Counted from the stretch's first letter, positions 9,006 to 19,401 are shown. The stretch is DNA of 64,000 nt from Xanthobacter dioxanivorans (GCF_016807805.1 NZ_CP063362.1:1116001-1180000), one strand, 5' to 3'. Numbers and translations are program-made. The notes: generated by a model from the letters alone, not told the origin.

Positions 9006-9707
9006 ATGGCGGAGCTGCGGCAGGTCGAGAAGGAAAATCTTTCGGCGCGCGTCTACGGGCGCATCCGCAGGGCGCTGATCGACGGGCAGTTCGAACCCGG
9101 CGAGCGCCTGCGTATCTCCGCGCTCGCGGCCGACCTCGGCACCTCCATCACGCCGGTGCGCGAGGCCATCTTCCGCCTTGTCAGCGAGCAGGCGCTGGAG
9201 ATGAAGGCCGCGACCGCCGTCCACGTTCCCATGCTGGACAGCCGGCGGCTGCGCGAGATCCAGCTGGTGCGCATGGAACTGGAAGGCGCCGCCGCCGCGC
9301 GCGCCGCCGGGCACATCACCGACCAGCAGATCCAGCGGCTCGAGCAGATCCAGGAAGACTTCATCGAGGGAGCGCAGGACCCGAAGAAAGCGAGCCTCGG
9401 GAACCGCGACTTCCACTTCGCGCTGATGGAGGTCGCCGGCCTGCCGCTGGTGGAATCCATCGTCGAGAACATGTGGACGCTGATGGGCCCGCTGCTCGGC
9501 GTGTTCCACGGCACCGTCTCCCGGGACCGGATCGACCGCGAGAACCACCCCCATTATGCCGTGCTGCGCGCCCTCAAGGCGCGTGACCCGGAGAAAGCGC
9601 GGCACGCCCTGCAGGAAGATATCCGGCTGGGGCTCGGCATGGCCGACTGGCTCGACCAGCGCGCCAAGGCGCCGGGTTGCGGGCTCGCCTCTCTCGCCGG
9701 GGAATAG
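9006..9707 (+). CDS. GntR-family regulator with FCD effector domain
   Basis: A 233-residue protein. The N-terminal winged helix is recognisable in YGRIRRALIDGQFEPGERL and the recognition helix SITPVREAIFRL (about 45-60). The C-terminal all-helical FCD domain (from about 90) carries the metal/effector-binding pattern, including DFHFALMEVAG and a later ENHPHYAVLRAL segment. FCD regulators usually respond to small carboxylates. No adjacent operon indicates the regulated pathway: the next gene (coaA) is convergent. Confidence 0.9.
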   Translation: MAELRQVEKENLSARVYGRIRRALIDGQFEPGERLRISALAADLGTSITPVREAIFRLVSEQALEMKAATAVHVPMLDSRRLREIQLVRMELEGAAAARAAGHITDQQIQRLEQIQEDFIEGAQDPKKASLGNRDFHFALMEVAGLPLVESIVENMWTLMGPLLGVFHGTVSRDRIDRENHPHYAVLRALKARDPEKARHALQEDIRLGLGMADWLDQRAKAPGCGLASLAGE

Positions 9708-9892
9708 GGGCGGGCGGCAGGCCCGGCATGCGGGCCAGGGGCGACGCCCGAAGGACCTGTTCAACAAAGATGTTCCCGGGTCCCAGGCGGAAGGGGCGCG
9801 CCGGGCGGGCATCTGGACGAGGCCTGCGCCAATGCCGGCATCGCCAAGGGGAAGCGCAGCTCAAATAATGCGCGCGACACCCTCCGGCGCTG

Positions 9893-10864
9893 TCACAGCC
9901 GCCGGAGGCTGACTTCCGCCACCTCGTGGTCGCCCGACTTCCGCAGGATGAGGTCGGCCCGCTGGCGCGTGGGCAGGATGTTGTCGGAGAGGTTCGGCAG
10001 GTTGATGCTCCGCCAGATGGAGACCGCCGTCGCCCGTGCCTCCTCCTCCGTGAGCTGGGAATAGCGGTGGAAGTAGGAAAGCGGGTCCTGGAAGGCGGTG
10101 GCCCGCAGGCGCATGAAGCGCTCCACGTACCAGCGCTCGATCACATCCTCGTCGCCGTCGATATAGACCGAGAAGTCGAAGAAGTCGGAGACGAAGGGAA
10201 TCGCCTTGCCGTCCTTCGGCGGACGCGTGGTCTGGAGCACGTTGAGGCCTTCGACGATGAGGATGTCGGGCCGGTCGATCTCCACGTGGGTGTCAGGCAT
10301 CACGTCGTAGAAGAAATGGGAGTAGAGCGGCGCCCGAACCGGACGCCGCCCCGCCTTGATGTCGGTCAGGAAGCGCAGCAGCAGCGGCAGGTCGTAGCTC
10401 TCCGGAAACCCCTTCTTGTCCATCAGCCCCTCGCGCTCGAGGATGGCGTTGGGCAGGAGGAAGCCGTCCGTGGTCACGAGGTCCACCTTCGGCGTGTTGG
10501 GCCAGCGCGCGAGCAGCGCCTGCAGCACGCGCGCGGTGGTAGACTTGCCCACCGCCACCGAGCCGGCAACCCCGATGATGTAGGGCATCTTGCCCTCGCC
10601 GTTCACCTCGCTCTCGCGTTGGTCGAGGAAGTGGCTCATGGCGCGGAACAGCTTCTGCGTCGCCGCCACATAGAGCGAGAGCAGGCGCGAGAGGGGGAGA
10701 TAGATCTCCTCCACCTCCTTGATGGAGAGGTGGACGCCGAGACCCTCGAGGCGCGTGATCTCGTCCGGCCGGAGCGTCATGGGCGTGTCGCGGCGCAACG
10801 CGGCCCACTCGGCACGGGAGAAGGTGCGGTAGGGCGAGAGGCCGGCGTCGACGCGACGATCCAT
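9893..10864 (-). CDS. coaA: Pantothenate kinase (type I)
   Basis: A 323-residue type I enzyme that phosphorylates pantothenate, the first and controlling step of coenzyme A synthesis. Walker A is [14 protein letters not shown] at about 110; the family signatures [30 protein letters not shown] and VEGLNVLQ follow in order. The length matches the family (about 315). It is the last of a run of minus-strand genes after the his cluster; this adjacency to hisE is common in Rhizobiales. Confidence 0.97.
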   Translation of the reverse strand: MDRRVDAGLSPYRTFSRAEWAALRRDTPMTLRPDEITRLEGLGVHLSIKEVEEIYLPLSRLLSLYVAATQKLFRAMSHFLDQRESEVNGEGKMPYIIGVAGSVAVGKSTTARVLQALLARWPNTPKVDLVTTDGFLLPNAILEREGLMDKKGFPESYDLPLLLRFLTDIKAGRRPVRAPLYSHFFYDVMPDTHVEIDRPDILIVEGLNVLQTTRPPKDGKAIPFVSDFFDFSVYIDGDEDVIERWYVERFMRLRATAFQDPLSYFHRYSQLTEEEARATAVSIWRSINLPNLSDNILPTRQRADLILRKSGDHEVAEVSLRRL

Positions 10865-10886
10865 GCGGGTGCCTCGTGGTCTCGTC

Positions 10887-11213
10887 TCAGCCGGCCGGCC
10901 GGGAGGCTTTTTCGGCGAGCCCGGACTGGCCGGTGCGCCGGGCGAGTTCCGCGTGCACCTCGGCCAGCGACACGCCGCGCGCCTTCAGCACCACGAGGAG
11001 ATGGTAGAGGAGATCGCTCGTCTCCGCGACAAGGGCCTCGCGGTCCGCCGAGACGGCGGCGATCACCGTCTCCACCGCCTCCTCGCCCAGCTTCTGGGCG
11101 CACTTGCCGATCCCCTTGTCGAGCAGCGAGCGGGTGTAGGACGCGCCTGCGTCCGCCGCGGCGCGGGCGGCGACGATGGCTTCGAGGTCGGTCAGGGAGA
11201 AGCTGTCGCTCAT
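10887..11213 (-). CDS. hisE: Phosphoribosyl-ATP pyrophosphatase
   Basis: A 108-residue MazG-fold enzyme (histidine synthesis, step 2). It shows the family signature [13 protein letters not shown] followed by [13 protein letters not shown], which supplies the acidic metal ligands. I chose ATG 11213 (MSDSFSLTD) because the longer in-frame start at 11264 would overlap the end of hisF and add an unrelated N-terminus. Follows hisF by about 40 bases in the his operon. Confidence 0.95.
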   Translation of the reverse strand: MSDSFSLTDLEAIVAARAAADAGASYTRSLLDKGIGKCAQKLGEEAVETVIAAVSADREALVAETSDLLYHLLVVLKARGVSLAEVHAELARRTGQSGLAEKASRPAG

Positions 11214-11256
11214 CAAGGTGGCCCGGTCGGCAGCGGCTGGAAGGGAAGAGACGGCC

Positions 11257-12033
11257 CTAGACATCGAGGCGCACCGGCAGGCCGGCCTCGGCCAGGCGCT
11301 CCTTGGCCTCGCGCACGGTGAAGGTGCCGAAATGGAAGATGGACGCCGCCAGCACCGCCGACGCGCCGCCCTCGCGGATGCCCTCGACGAGATGGTCGAG
11401 GATGCCGACCCCGCCCGAGGCGATCACCGGCACGTGCACCGCGTCCGACACCGCGCGCGTCAACGCGCAGTCAAACCCCTGTCCGGTCCCGTCGCGGTCC
11501 ATGGAGGTGAGCAGGATCTCGCCGGCGCCGAGATCCACCACGTCGCGGGCGTACTGGACGGCATCGATGCCGGTGGGCTTGCGCCCGCCGTGGGTGAAGA
11601 TCTCCCAGCGGTTCTCTTCGCCCTCGCCGCTCACCTTCTTGGCGTCGATGGCGACGACGATGCATTGCTCGCCGAACTTCTCCGCCGCCTCGCCCACGAA
11701 GGCGCGGCGGTTCACGGCGGCGGTGTTGATGGAGACCTTGTCGGCACCCGCATGGAGCAAGGTGCGCACATCGTCCACGGTGCGCACGCCGCCGCCCACG
11801 GTCAGCGGCATGAAACACTGCTCGGCGGTGCGGCGGACCACGTCGAGGATGGTGCCGCGGTTTTCGTGGCTGGCGGTGATGTCGAGGAAGGTGAGCTCGT
11901 CGGCGCCGGCGGCGTCATAGGCACGCGCAGCCTCCACCGGGTCGCCGGCGTCGCGCAGGTCCACGAACTGGACTCCCTTCACCACGCGGCCGTCCTTCAC
12001 GTCGAGGCAGGGAATGACGCGGACTTTCAGCAT
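11257..12033 (-). CDS. hisF: Imidazole glycerol phosphate synthase, cyclase subunit
   Basis: A 258-residue TIM barrel that, with HisH, turns PRFAR plus ammonia into imidazole glycerol phosphate and AICAR. It starts [20 protein letters not shown] with catalytic Asp in CLDVKDG; the second catalytic Asp is in TSMDRDGTG. Phosphate loops VGGGVR and IASGGVG are present. The in-frame extension to 12102 overlaps hisA and is not family-like, so ATG 12033 is used. It lies 7 bases after hisA. Confidence 0.97.
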   Translation of the reverse strand: MLKVRVIPCLDVKDGRVVKGVQFVDLRDAGDPVEAARAYDAAGADELTFLDITASHENRGTILDVVRRTAEQCFMPLTVGGGVRTVDDVRTLLHAGADKVSINTAAVNRRAFVGEAAEKFGEQCIVVAIDAKKVSGEGEENRWEIFTHGGRKPTGIDAVQYARDVVDLGAGEILLTSMDRDGTGQGFDCALTRAVSDAVHVPVIASGGVGILDHLVEGIREGGASAVLAASIFHFGTFTVREAKERLAEAGLPVRLDV

Positions 12034-12040
12034 GGCACAC

Positions 12041-12778
12041 CTATCGTCCGGCCACCAGCGCCAGCGCCTCGCGGGCGTCGAGCCGCCCGTCATAGAGGGC
12101 ACGGCCGGTAATGGCGCCCTCCAGCTTCCTCGCCCGGGGCTCCAGCAGCGCCTCGATGTCGGCGAGCGAGGCGAGGCCGCCGGAGGCGATCACCGGCAGG
12201 TTCACCGCCTCCGCCAGCGCCACGGTGGCCTCGATGTTGAGGCCCTTGAGCAGGCCGTCGCGGGCAATGTCGGTGTAGATGATGGCGGAGACGCCCGCAT
12301 CCTCGAAGCGCCGCGCGATGTCCACCGCGGCGAGGTCCGAGGTCTCGGCCCAGCCCTCCACCGCCACCCGGCCGTCGCGGGCGTCGAGGCCGACGGCGAT
12401 GCGGCCGGGATGGGCCCTGGCGGCCTGTTTCACGAAGTCCGGGTCGCGCACGGCGGCGGTGCCGAGAATGACCCGCGTCACCCCCTTCCCGAGCCAGGCC
12501 TCGACGGTGGCGAGGTCGCGGATGCCGCCGCCGAGCTGCACCGGGATGGAGACGGTCTCCAGGATGCGCTCCACCGCCGCCGCGTTGACCGGCTTGCCGG
12601 CGAAGGCGCCGTCGAGGTCGACGAGGTGCAGGTAGCGGAAGCCGAGCGTCTCGAACTCCGCCGCCTGGGCGGCGGGATCGCGGTTGAACACGGTCGCCCG
12701 CGCCATGTCGCCCTGTTCGAGGCGAACGGCGAGGCCGTCTTTCAGATCGATGGCCGGAAAAAGGATCACGGATGCCAC
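12041..12778 (-). CDS. hisA: ProFAR isomerase
   Basis: A 245-residue TIM barrel that isomerises ProFAR to [14 protein letters not shown] carries the catalytic Asp near the N-terminus and YTDIARDG the second one; LGGGIRD and IASGGL are the phosphate loops. Start overlaps the end of hisH by 13 bases, so translation is coupled with the partner enzymes of the same branch. Confidence 0.97.
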   Translation of the reverse strand: MASVILFPAIDLKDGLAVRLEQGDMARATVFNRDPAAQAAEFETLGFRYLHLVDLDGAFAGKPVNAAAVERILETVSIPVQLGGGIRDLATVEAWLGKGVTRVILGTAAVRDPDFVKQAARAHPGRIAVGLDARDGRVAVEGWAETSDLAAVDIARRFEDAGVSAIIYTDIARDGLLKGLNIEATVALAEAVNLPVIASGGLASLADIEALLEPRARKLEGAITGRALYDGRLDAREALALVAGR

Positions 12779-13413
12779 TTCAGGAAATTGGCGAGGAGCG
12801 CGAGGCCGAGCTTCTGGCTCTTCTCGGGATGGAACTGGGTGCCGGCCACGTTGTCACGCGCCACCATCGCGGTGATGGTGCTGCCATAGTCGGTGGTAGC
12901 GACGAGGTCTATGCCGTCGGCCGGCTTCAGGTGGTAGGAATGCACGAAATAGGCATGGAGCCCGCCCGCGCCGGTGGGGATGCCGGCGAGGAGGGGATGC
13001 TCCCGCGCCACTTCGAGCGTGTTCCAGCCCATGTGGGGGATCTTCAGCTCGGGGTCCTGCGGCGCGATGCGGTCCACCTCGCCACGGATCCATCCGAGGC
13101 CAGCGGTCTCGCCGTGCTCCAGCCCGCGCTCGGCGAGGAGCTGGAGGCCGACGCAGATGCCGAGGAAGGGCCGCCCCCGCGCCTTCACCGCCTCGGTCAT
13201 GGCCTCCACCATGCCGGGCACGCCGTCGAGGCCGGCGCGGCAGTCGGCGAAGGCGCCGACCCCGGGCAGCACCACCCGCTCGGCGACGCGCACCACCTCC
13301 GGGTCGCTGGTGACGACGACCTTCTCCGCGCCGAGGTCCTGCGCCGCGCGCTCCATGGCCTTGGCGGCGGAATGCAGGTTGCCGGAATTGTAGTCGATGA
13401 TCGCGACCGTCAT
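12766..13413 (-). CDS. hisH: Imidazole glycerol phosphate synthase, glutaminase subunit
   Basis: A 215-residue class I glutamine amidotransferase. The nucleophile Cys is in [11 protein letters not shown] and the His/Glu of the triad in TQFHPEKSQ near the C-terminus. The start ATG 13413 ([12 protein letters not shown]) fits the family; the open frame continues upstream to 13551 but that part is arginine/serine-rich read-through of the DUF2628 gene. Works as a heterodimer with HisF, encoded two genes downstream. Confidence 0.96.
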   Translation of the reverse strand: MTVAIIDYNSGNLHSAAKAMERAAQDLGAEKVVVTSDPEVVRVAERVVLPGVGAFADCRAGLDGVPGMVEAMTEAVKARGRPFLGICVGLQLLAERGLEHGETAGLGWIRGEVDRIAPQDPELKIPHMGWNTLEVAREHPLLAGIPTGAGGLHAYFVHSYHLKPADGIDLVATTDYGSTITAMVARDNVAGTQFHPEKSQKLGLALLANFLKWHP

Positions 13414-13417
13414 CGCC

Positions 13418-13891
13418 TCATGCTCCCGGAAAGGCGCCGATGACCCCCGACTGGGGAACACCGGGGCCGGTCGCCGGCCGGATCTGCGGCAGCGGCGCGG
13501 CGACGCGCGGTCCGCTCCAGCCGGCGAAGAAGCGCTGCTCCGCCTCGCCACGGTCGCGGGCCACCAGCACGGCGGCTTCCTCGTAGCCCAGCCGTGCGAG
13601 CTTGCGCTGGCGCAGGGCCGGCAGCTCGAAGGCCAGCAGCAGGTGGAAGCCCACCATCACCACGCTGCTCACCGCGTCGGCGAGCCCGCCATAGGTCTGG
13701 GTGAGCCGGAGGATCACCGCCACCGCCACATAGGCGGCGAGGGCGAGCCACAGGCGGAAGCGCAGCAGGACGATCGGCGCGAAGAACAGCGTCATCCAGG
13801 AGAATTTCTCGCGGACGAAGACCGCGCGGCCGGCCGCCGCCGCCGTGGTGTCGCCGGGAACGTCCCGGGTCAGGACCGTCCAGATGCCCAT
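13418..13891 (-). CDS. DUF2628 membrane protein
   Basis: A 157-residue protein with a soluble N-terminus (MGIWTVLT...), a basic-aromatic [15 protein letters not shown] segment and two or three membrane helices (about 34-60 and 70-90). This is the DUF2628 family, of unknown function, regularly found between hisB and hisH in Rhizobiales. It lies 4 bases before hisH and 9 after hisB, so it is in the his operon, although no link to histidine synthesis is known. Confidence 0.85.
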   Translation of the reverse strand: MGIWTVLTRDVPGDTTAAAAGRAVFVREKFSWMTLFFAPIVLLRFRLWLALAAYVAVAVILRLTQTYGGLADAVSSVVMVGFHLLLAFELPALRQRKLARLGYEEAAVLVARDRGEAEQRFFAGWSGPRVAAPLPQIRPATGPGVPQSGVIGAFPGA

Positions 13892-13900
13892 GGTCCGCTC

Positions 13901-14492
13901 CTAATTCCCGAGGGCGCCCTTGGTGGAGGGGATTTCCCCCGCCGCCGGGATCCACCGCCACCGCCGCCCGCAGCACGCGGGCGAGGCCCTTGAAACAGCT
14001 TTCAGCGATGTGGTGCGCGTTGACGCCGTACAGCGTCTCCACGTGCAGGGTCACCCCGGCGCTGGAGGCGAAGGCCTGGAAGAACTCGCGCACCAGCTCG
14101 GTGTCGAACTCACCGATCTTCGGCACCGCGAATTCGGTGCGGAAGACCAGGAACGGCCGGCCGGATATGTCGAGGGCGACGCGGGTCAGCGTCTCGTCCA
14201 TGGGCAGCAGCACGTCGGCGTAGCGGGTGATGCCGCGCATGTCGCCGAGCGCCTTCCGGACCGCCTGGCCGAGCACGATGCCCACGTCCTCGGTGGTGTG
14301 GTGGAAGTCCACATGCAGGTCGCCCTCGGCCTTGATGTCGAGGTCGAAGCGGGCGTGGCGGGCGAGCAGGTCCAGCATGTGGTCGAGAAACCCGATGCCG
14401 GTGGAGATGGCAGCCTTCCCCGTTCCGTCGAGATCGACGGTGAGGGCGACGCGGGTCTCCTTTGTCTCGCGGACGATTTCGGCCTTGCGCAT
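13901..14492 (-). CDS. hisB: Imidazoleglycerol-phosphate dehydratase (3' frameshift)
   Basis: Step 6 of histidine synthesis. The first 180 or so residues are intact, with the metal-binding HHTTEDVGI and the later [18 protein letters not shown]. After AVAVDP the frame slips: as given, the protein runs on for about 165 unrelated residues to 13410. In the neighbouring frame the sequence reads [12 protein letters not shown] and stops at 13901-13903, which is the normal HisB ending, just before the DUF2628 gene. One base too many or two too few in the G/C runs at about 13935-13952 explains this. Probably a sequencing error; a real mutation would lengthen HisB. Confidence 0.9.
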
Positions 14493-14711
14493 GGAACTCC
14501 TCCAAGGCCGCGCGTTCTACCAGCAACGCCGCTGCGACGCCATATGGCGAAGCGATGACGGGGCCCGCATTGCGCTGCCGTGCGTCAAGCTCCCTCAAAA
14601 TGGTAACCAGAGGTAGGTTCTACCCCTGCCATGCTCACGCCGGAGGGCGCCGCGCCCTCGCCGCGGCGCAGCAAATGTGCCATAGGTCCCCGGTAACCGG
14701 GGACCCCGCCA

Positions 14712-15503
14712 ATGCCGACGACGACGAATGACGGGATCGAACTCGCGTACCAGGTCAGCGGGGAGGGGCCGCCCCTTCTCATCATTTCCGGCCTTTCGGC
14801 GGAGCGTTCCTTCTGGAACCTGTCGCGGCCGCTGCTTTCAGGCTTCACCCTCATCGAGTTCGACAACCGCGACATCGGCAAGAGCGGCCGGGCGAAGGCC
14901 GCCTACGCCGCCGCCGACATGGCCCGCGACGCCCTAGCGGTGCTCGATGCCGTCGGCGTCGCCCGCGCCCACGTGGTCGGCCACTCCCTCGGCGGCGCGA
15001 TCGCCCAGGAACTGACACTCATGGCGCCAAAGCGGGTGGACCGGCTGGTCCTGTCCAACACATTCGCCCGCAACGATCTCTACACCACCGAGATCATGCG
15101 GCTGCTGAAGGAGCTGCGCCTGCAGCTCGACGACGAGCTGACCTTCGGCGCCGCCCTCACCACCTTCGTGCTGGGCATGCGCACGCTGAAGTCGGTGCCC
15201 CTGTTCGCCTCGGTGCAGCAGGCCCTCGATGCCGGCCTCTACCAGGAGAAGGACGCCTTCCTGCGCCAGCTCGATGCCTGCGTGAAGGTGGATACGCTGG
15301 CCCGCCTCGGCCACATCGCGTCCCCCACCTTCGTCCTGTATTGCGACGACGACCGCCTGTTCTCCCCGGCGCTGGTGCGGGAGGTGGCGAACGCCATTCC
15401 CGGCGCGGCGCTGGACGAGATCCTCGACAGCGGCCATTGCCCCATGGTGGAAGCGCCGCAGAACTTCGCCACCTCGGTGCGCGCCTTCCTGAACGGCAGC
15501 TGA
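14712..15503 (+). CDS. Alpha/beta hydrolase
   Basis: A 263-residue single-domain alpha/beta hydrolase. Oxyanion-region segment IISGLSAERSFW, nucleophile elbow GHSLGGAIAQ (Ser about 97), acid in YCDDDRLFSP and catalytic His in DSGHCPMVE give a complete triad. Similarity is to the 3-oxoadipate enol-lactonase/MhpC-like group, but the substrate cannot be told. It stands alone upstream of hslV. Confidence 0.88.
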   Translation: MPTTTNDGIELAYQVSGEGPPLLIISGLSAERSFWNLSRPLLSGFTLIEFDNRDIGKSGRAKAAYAAADMARDALAVLDAVGVARAHVVGHSLGGAIAQELTLMAPKRVDRLVLSNTFARNDLYTTEIMRLLKELRLQLDDELTFGAALTTFVLGMRTLKSVPLFASVQQALDAGLYQEKDAFLRQLDACVKVDTLARLGHIASPTFVLYCDDDRLFSPALVREVANAIPGAALDEILDSGHCPMVEAPQNFATSVRAFLNGS

Positions 15504-15578
15504 CGCACCGCGGGACTGACGGGCACGTGTTGCGTCCGCGCCGGAACGGCATAAGTAAGGGCCGGAGCGGAGCCTTTC

Positions 15579-16127
15579 ATGCAGCATTCCCCGGATACCA
15601 TCTACGGCACCACCATCGTCTCGGTCCGCAAGGGCAACCGCGTCGCCATCGCCGGCGACGGCCAGGTGACCCTCGGCCAGACCGTGCTGAAGGCCAACGC
15701 GCGCAAGGTGCGGCGCCTGGGCAAGGGGGACGTGATCGGCGGCTTCGCCGGCGCCACGGCGGATGCCTTCACCCTGTTCGAGCGGCTTGAGGCCAAGCTG
15801 GAGCAGTATCCGGGCCAGTTGCAGCGCGCCGCGGTGGAGCTGGCCAAGGACTGGCGCACCGACCGCTACCTGCGCCGCCTCGAAGCCATGATGATCGTGG
15901 CCGACGCCTCGGTCTCCTTGGTGCTCACCGGCACCGGCGACGTGCTGGAGCCGGACGCGGGGGTGGCCGGCATCGGCTCGGGCGGCATGTTCGCGCTGGC
16001 CGCGGCGCGGGCCCTGCTCGACCGCGAGGCGGACCCGGAGGCCATCGTGCGCCGCTCGCTGGAGATCGCCGCCGACATCTGCGTCTACACCAACCGCAAC
16101 ATCGTCGTGGAAACCATCGGCGGCTGA
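15579..16127 (+). CDS. hslV: ATP-dependent protease peptidase subunit HslV
   Basis: A 182-residue threonine peptidase forming the HslUV proteasome-like protease. After a short leader the catalytic Thr is in [10 protein letters not shown], and the rest follows the family: [42 protein letters not shown]. The leader before the Thr is removed on maturation. HslU is encoded 78 bases downstream. Confidence 0.97.
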   Translation: MQHSPDTIYGTTIVSVRKGNRVAIAGDGQVTLGQTVLKANARKVRRLGKGDVIGGFAGATADAFTLFERLEAKLEQYPGQLQRAAVELAKDWRTDRYLRRLEAMMIVADASVSLVLTGTGDVLEPDAGVAGIGSGGMFALAAARALLDREADPEAIVRRSLEIAADICVYTNRNIVVETIGG

Positions 16128-16205
16128 GCGCGGCCTCGACGCGCCCGCCCCCGGCCGCAGAACCGGGAACCGGGATTTCGAAACGACCTGTCAGAGCGAG
16201 TGTTC

Positions 16206-17515
16206 ATGAGCGACTTTTCCCCCGCGAGATCGTCTCCGAGCTCGACCGCCACATCGTCGGCCAGGCCAAGGCCAAGCGGGCGGTGGCCATCGCCCTGCGC
16301 AACCGCTGGCGCCGCCTCAAGCTCGACGACAAGCTGCGCGAGGAGGTGCTGCCCAAGAACATCCTCATGATCGGCCCCACCGGGGTGGGCAAGACCGAGA
16401 TCTCCCGCCGCCTCGCCCGCCTCGCCGGCGCGCCGTTCCTGAAGGTGGAGGCCACCAAGTTCACCGAAGTCGGCTATGTGGGCCGCGACGTGGAGCAGAT
16501 CGTGCGCGACCTCTTGGAGGTGGGCATCGGTCTCATCCGCGAGACCAAGCGCAAGGACGTGCAGGCCAAGGCGCACCTCGCCGCCGAGAACCGCGTGCTC
16601 GACGCCCTGGTGGGCGCGGGCGCCTCTCCGGCCACCCGCGACGCCTTCAGGAAGCGGCTGCGGGCCGGCGAACTCGACGACAAGGAGGTGGAGGTGGAGG
16701 TCCAGGCCGGCGGCGGCCAGGGCATGCCCATGTTCGAGATCCCCGGCATGCCGGGGAGCCAGATGGGCGCCATCTCCCTGGGCGACATGCTGGGCAAGGC
16801 CTTCGGCGGTCGCTCCAAGCCGCGCCGCGTCACCGTCAAGGAAGCCCATCCCCTCCTCCTCACCGAGGAGGCCGACAAGCTCATCGACCAGGACGCCATC
16901 ACCCAGGAGGCCATCCACTCGGTGGAGAACAACGGCATCGTCTTCCTCGACGAAATCGACAAGATCGCCGGCCGCGAAGGCCGCTCCGGCGCCGATGTCT
17001 CCCGCGAGGGCGTTCAGCGGGACCTGCTGCCGCTGATCGAGGGCACCACCGTCTCCACCAAGCACGGCTCGGTGAAGACCGACCACATCCTGTTCATCGC
17101 CTCCGGCGCCTTCCACGTCTCCAAGCCGTCCGACCTCCTGCCGGAGCTGCAGGGCCGCCTGCCCATCCGCGTGGAGCTCGAGGCGCTGACGCGGGCGGAC
17201 TTCGTGCGCATCCTGACCGAGACCGAGGCGAGCCTCGTCAAGCAGTCGGTGGCGCTGATGGCGACGGAAGGCGTCACCCTCACCATCACCGCCGACGCGG
17301 TGGAAGCCATCGCCGACGCGGCGGTGGAGGTGAATTCCAACGTGGAGAATATCGGCGCCCGGCGGCTGCAGACGGTGATCGAGCGGGTGCTCGACGACCT
17401 GTCCTTCTCCGCCCCCGACCGCTCCGGCGAGGAGGTGGTGGTGGACGCCGAATATGTCCGCTCGCGCGTCGCGGACCTCGCGAAGAACGCGGACCTGAGC
17501 CGGTTCATCCTGTAG
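16206..17515 (+). CDS. hslU: ATP-dependent protease ATPase subunit HslU (5' frameshift)
   Basis: AAA+ unfoldase partner of HslV. The expected start ATG 16206 encodes MSDFSP, after which the given frame leaves the family; a different frame then reads the normal HslU sequence from the REIVSEL equivalent onward. One missing C in the run at 16219-16223 accounts for it, and the restored gene has 437 codons, the family length. Downstream everything is intact: Walker [10 protein letters not shown], the I-domain (about 110-230), Walker [11 protein letters not shown], sensor/arginine motifs and the C-terminal RFIL that docks into HslV. Without correction the first usable start would be internal (16283). 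Sequencing error is the likelier cause. Confidence 0.93.
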
Positions 17516-17532
17516 CCGTCACCACCCGCGTC

Positions 17533-18954
17533 TCAGGAGAGGCGCCGGCCGTCCTGCCAGGCGAGCTTCTTGCGATAAAGCGTGGACGGGCTGAGGTCGA
17601 GGGCGGCGGCGGCCAGGGCGATGTTGCCGTCGAAGGCGCTGATCGCCGCCTCGATGGCCCGCCGCTCCACCACCGACAGGGGCTCCACCCGGGCCGGCGT
17701 GCCCCAGACGGAGGAGACCCCGATCCACGCGGCAGCCGGCGGAGCTTCGGCCACCGCGGTGCCTTCCGCGCCGGGATCGGCCACGAGATGCGCCGGCACC
17801 ACCGGTCCGTCCAGCAGGATGGCGACACGCCGCATCAGGTTCTGCAGCTCGCGCACGTTGCCGCGGAAGGCCCGCGACCGCAGCACCGCGGCGGCCTCCG
17901 GGCCGAGGCGCGCCAAGGGCCGCCCCTCCTCCCCGGCAAAGCGCGCCAGGAAGGTCTCCGCGAGCAGGATCACGTCGTCTCCCCGCGCCCGCAGCGGCGG
18001 CATGTGGAGGTGCAGCACGTGCAGGCGATAGAACAGGTCTTCGCGCAGGCGGCCGGCGCGCACCTCTTCCAGCGGGTCACGGCCGGTGGTGCAGATGATG
18101 CGTACGTCGGCCTCGCGGTCCTCCGCCTCGCCGACACGGCGCAACCGCCCGGCTTCCAGGAAGCCGAGCAGCTTGGCCTGGAGCTCCAGGTCCATGTCGC
18201 AGATCTCGTCGAGGCAGAGCGTGCCGCCGCGGGCCCGCTCGATGGCGCCCGCCCTGTCGGCGCCTTGCCCCGCCGTCGCATCCCGCACCTGGCCGAGCAG
18301 GTCGCGCTCCAGCTCGGCCCGCACGGATGAGCGGCAGCTCAGCGTCTCGAACGGCTCGTCCCGCCGTGTCGAACAGGCGTGGACGGCGGCCGCAGCGAGG
18401 TCCTTGCCGGCCCCGCTCTCACCGGTGATGAAGACCGGCGCCCGCGACGCGGCCATGCGGGTAATCCCGTCATAGAGCGCGGCCATGGGGTCGGAGCGGC
18501 CGAGGAAGCCGCAGAAGTCGCCGCTTCGTCTGGGTGGCGGCCGCGGCGCGTCGCGGCGGCGATCGGGCCGGCGCGCCGGGGTCGCGGCGAGCAGGCGATC
18601 CACCACGTCCTCCGGCTTGAGCGGCTGCGGCACCACGTCGTCGGCACCCGCCCGCATGGCGGCAACGGCGTCGGCCACGCTGCCGTCGGCCAGCGCCACC
18701 ACGAGCGTGCCCTCGAATCCGGCGGCCCGGAACCGCATGACGGCGTCTTCCGCATCCCGCCCCACCGACAACAGAAGCGCCGCGCAGCGGGAAATGACGA
18801 CGGTCGCGGCCTCCAGCGTGTCCGCTTCCATCACATGCAGCGCATCCCGCCGGGCCAGCACGGCGCGCACGCGGCGGCGGGACGCCGGATCCGGGTCGCA
18901 GACGAGGACGCAGGTGTTCCGTTCCGGCCGCACGCATGGGTAATAACCGGTCAT
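17533..18954 (-). CDS. NtrC-like AAA+ regulator lacking phosphoacceptor and GAFTGA loop
   Basis: A 473-residue three-domain protein. The receiver-like domain (about 14-125) has Ser in place of the phosphoacceptor Asp (ALLLSVGRD). The AAA+ domain (about 150-380) keeps Walker A GESGAGKD, Walker B GTLCLDEI and the RGNVRELQN motif, but the GAFTGA loop that contacts sigma-54 is replaced by DATAGQ. The C-terminus is a Fis-type helix-turn-helix (GNIALAAAALDLSPSTLY). A family member like this probably does not use phosphorylation and may not activate sigma-54 promoters; a repressor or sigma-70 role is possible. Converges with hslU, 17 bases away. Confidence 0.82.
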   Translation of the reverse strand: MTGYYPCVRPERNTCVLVCDPDPASRRRVRAVLARRDALHVMEADTLEAATVVISRCAALLLSVGRDAEDAVMRFRAAGFEGTLVVALADGSVADAVAAMRAGADDVVPQPLKPEDVVDRLLAATPARRPDRRRDAPRPPPRRSGDFCGFLGRSDPMAALYDGITRMAASRAPVFITGESGAGKDLAAAAVHACSTRRDEPFETLSCRSSVRAELERDLLGQVRDATAGQGADRAGAIERARGGTLCLDEICDMDLELQAKLLGFLEAGRLRRVGEAEDREADVRIICTTGRDPLEEVRAGRLREDLFYRLHVLHLHMPPLRARGDDVILLAETFLARFAGEEGRPLARLGPEAAAVLRSRAFRGNVRELQNLMRRVAILLDGPVVPAHLVADPGAEGTAVAEAPPAAAWIGVSSVWGTPARVEPLSVVERRAIEAAISAFDGNIALAAAALDLSPSTLYRKKLAWQDGRRLS

Positions 18955-19227
18955 GGCGATGATCGCTGGAAAGAATTCATGCCGCCGATTCTTCCGCCAT
19001 CAAGGTAAAGGAAGCCTTTCACGCCACGCGCGGATCGCCCGCCACCGGCATCGGGCGGCGAGAACATAAAGCCGGTGCCCGCGACGCGGGAAAGACCTGC
19101 CCGCCGGTGCCTCAAGCTGATTTCGCGCAGGGGCCGGCAATCCCACGCAACCCGCGCCGGTCGTCTCGCGCGGGAAGCCGCCGGGATCGCACTTCGTCTG
19201 TTCGGCTTTCGACGCGGATCCCGCCTG

Positions 19228-19264
19228 GAGCGTTTCCCCGTTTCACGGAACCGGGGAAACGCTC
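19228..19264. repeat. Inverted repeat GAGCGTTTCCCCG / CGGGGAAACGCTC
   Basis: A perfect 13-base inverted repeat with an 11-base loop, followed by sequence resembling an intergenic repeat family common in Rhizobiales. It could also act as a transcription-stopping hairpin. Confidence 0.7.
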
Positions 19265-19368
19265 TGTGTCTTGCGTGATCGCGTTTTCTTCACGCGAACC
19301 GATCTCCACTTCGCTCGAAAACCCTCTGGGAGCGATCGACCTTCAGTGTCCGCGTTTTTCTTCGGCCG

Positions 19369-19401
19369 CCGTCATGCCCGGGCTTGTCCCGGCCATGACG
19401 G
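19369..19401. repeat. Palindromic repeat around CCGTCATG...CATGACGG
   Basis: Eight-base perfect arms (CCGTCATG / CATGACGG) around a CCCGGGCTTGTCCCGGC core that also pairs. This resembles a dispersed palindrome of Rhizobiales genomes. Confidence 0.65.

Noticed and set aside
13410..13900. Long C-terminal extension of HisB
   Set aside because: Wrong frame after an indel; the normal HisB end is at 13901 in the neighbouring frame.
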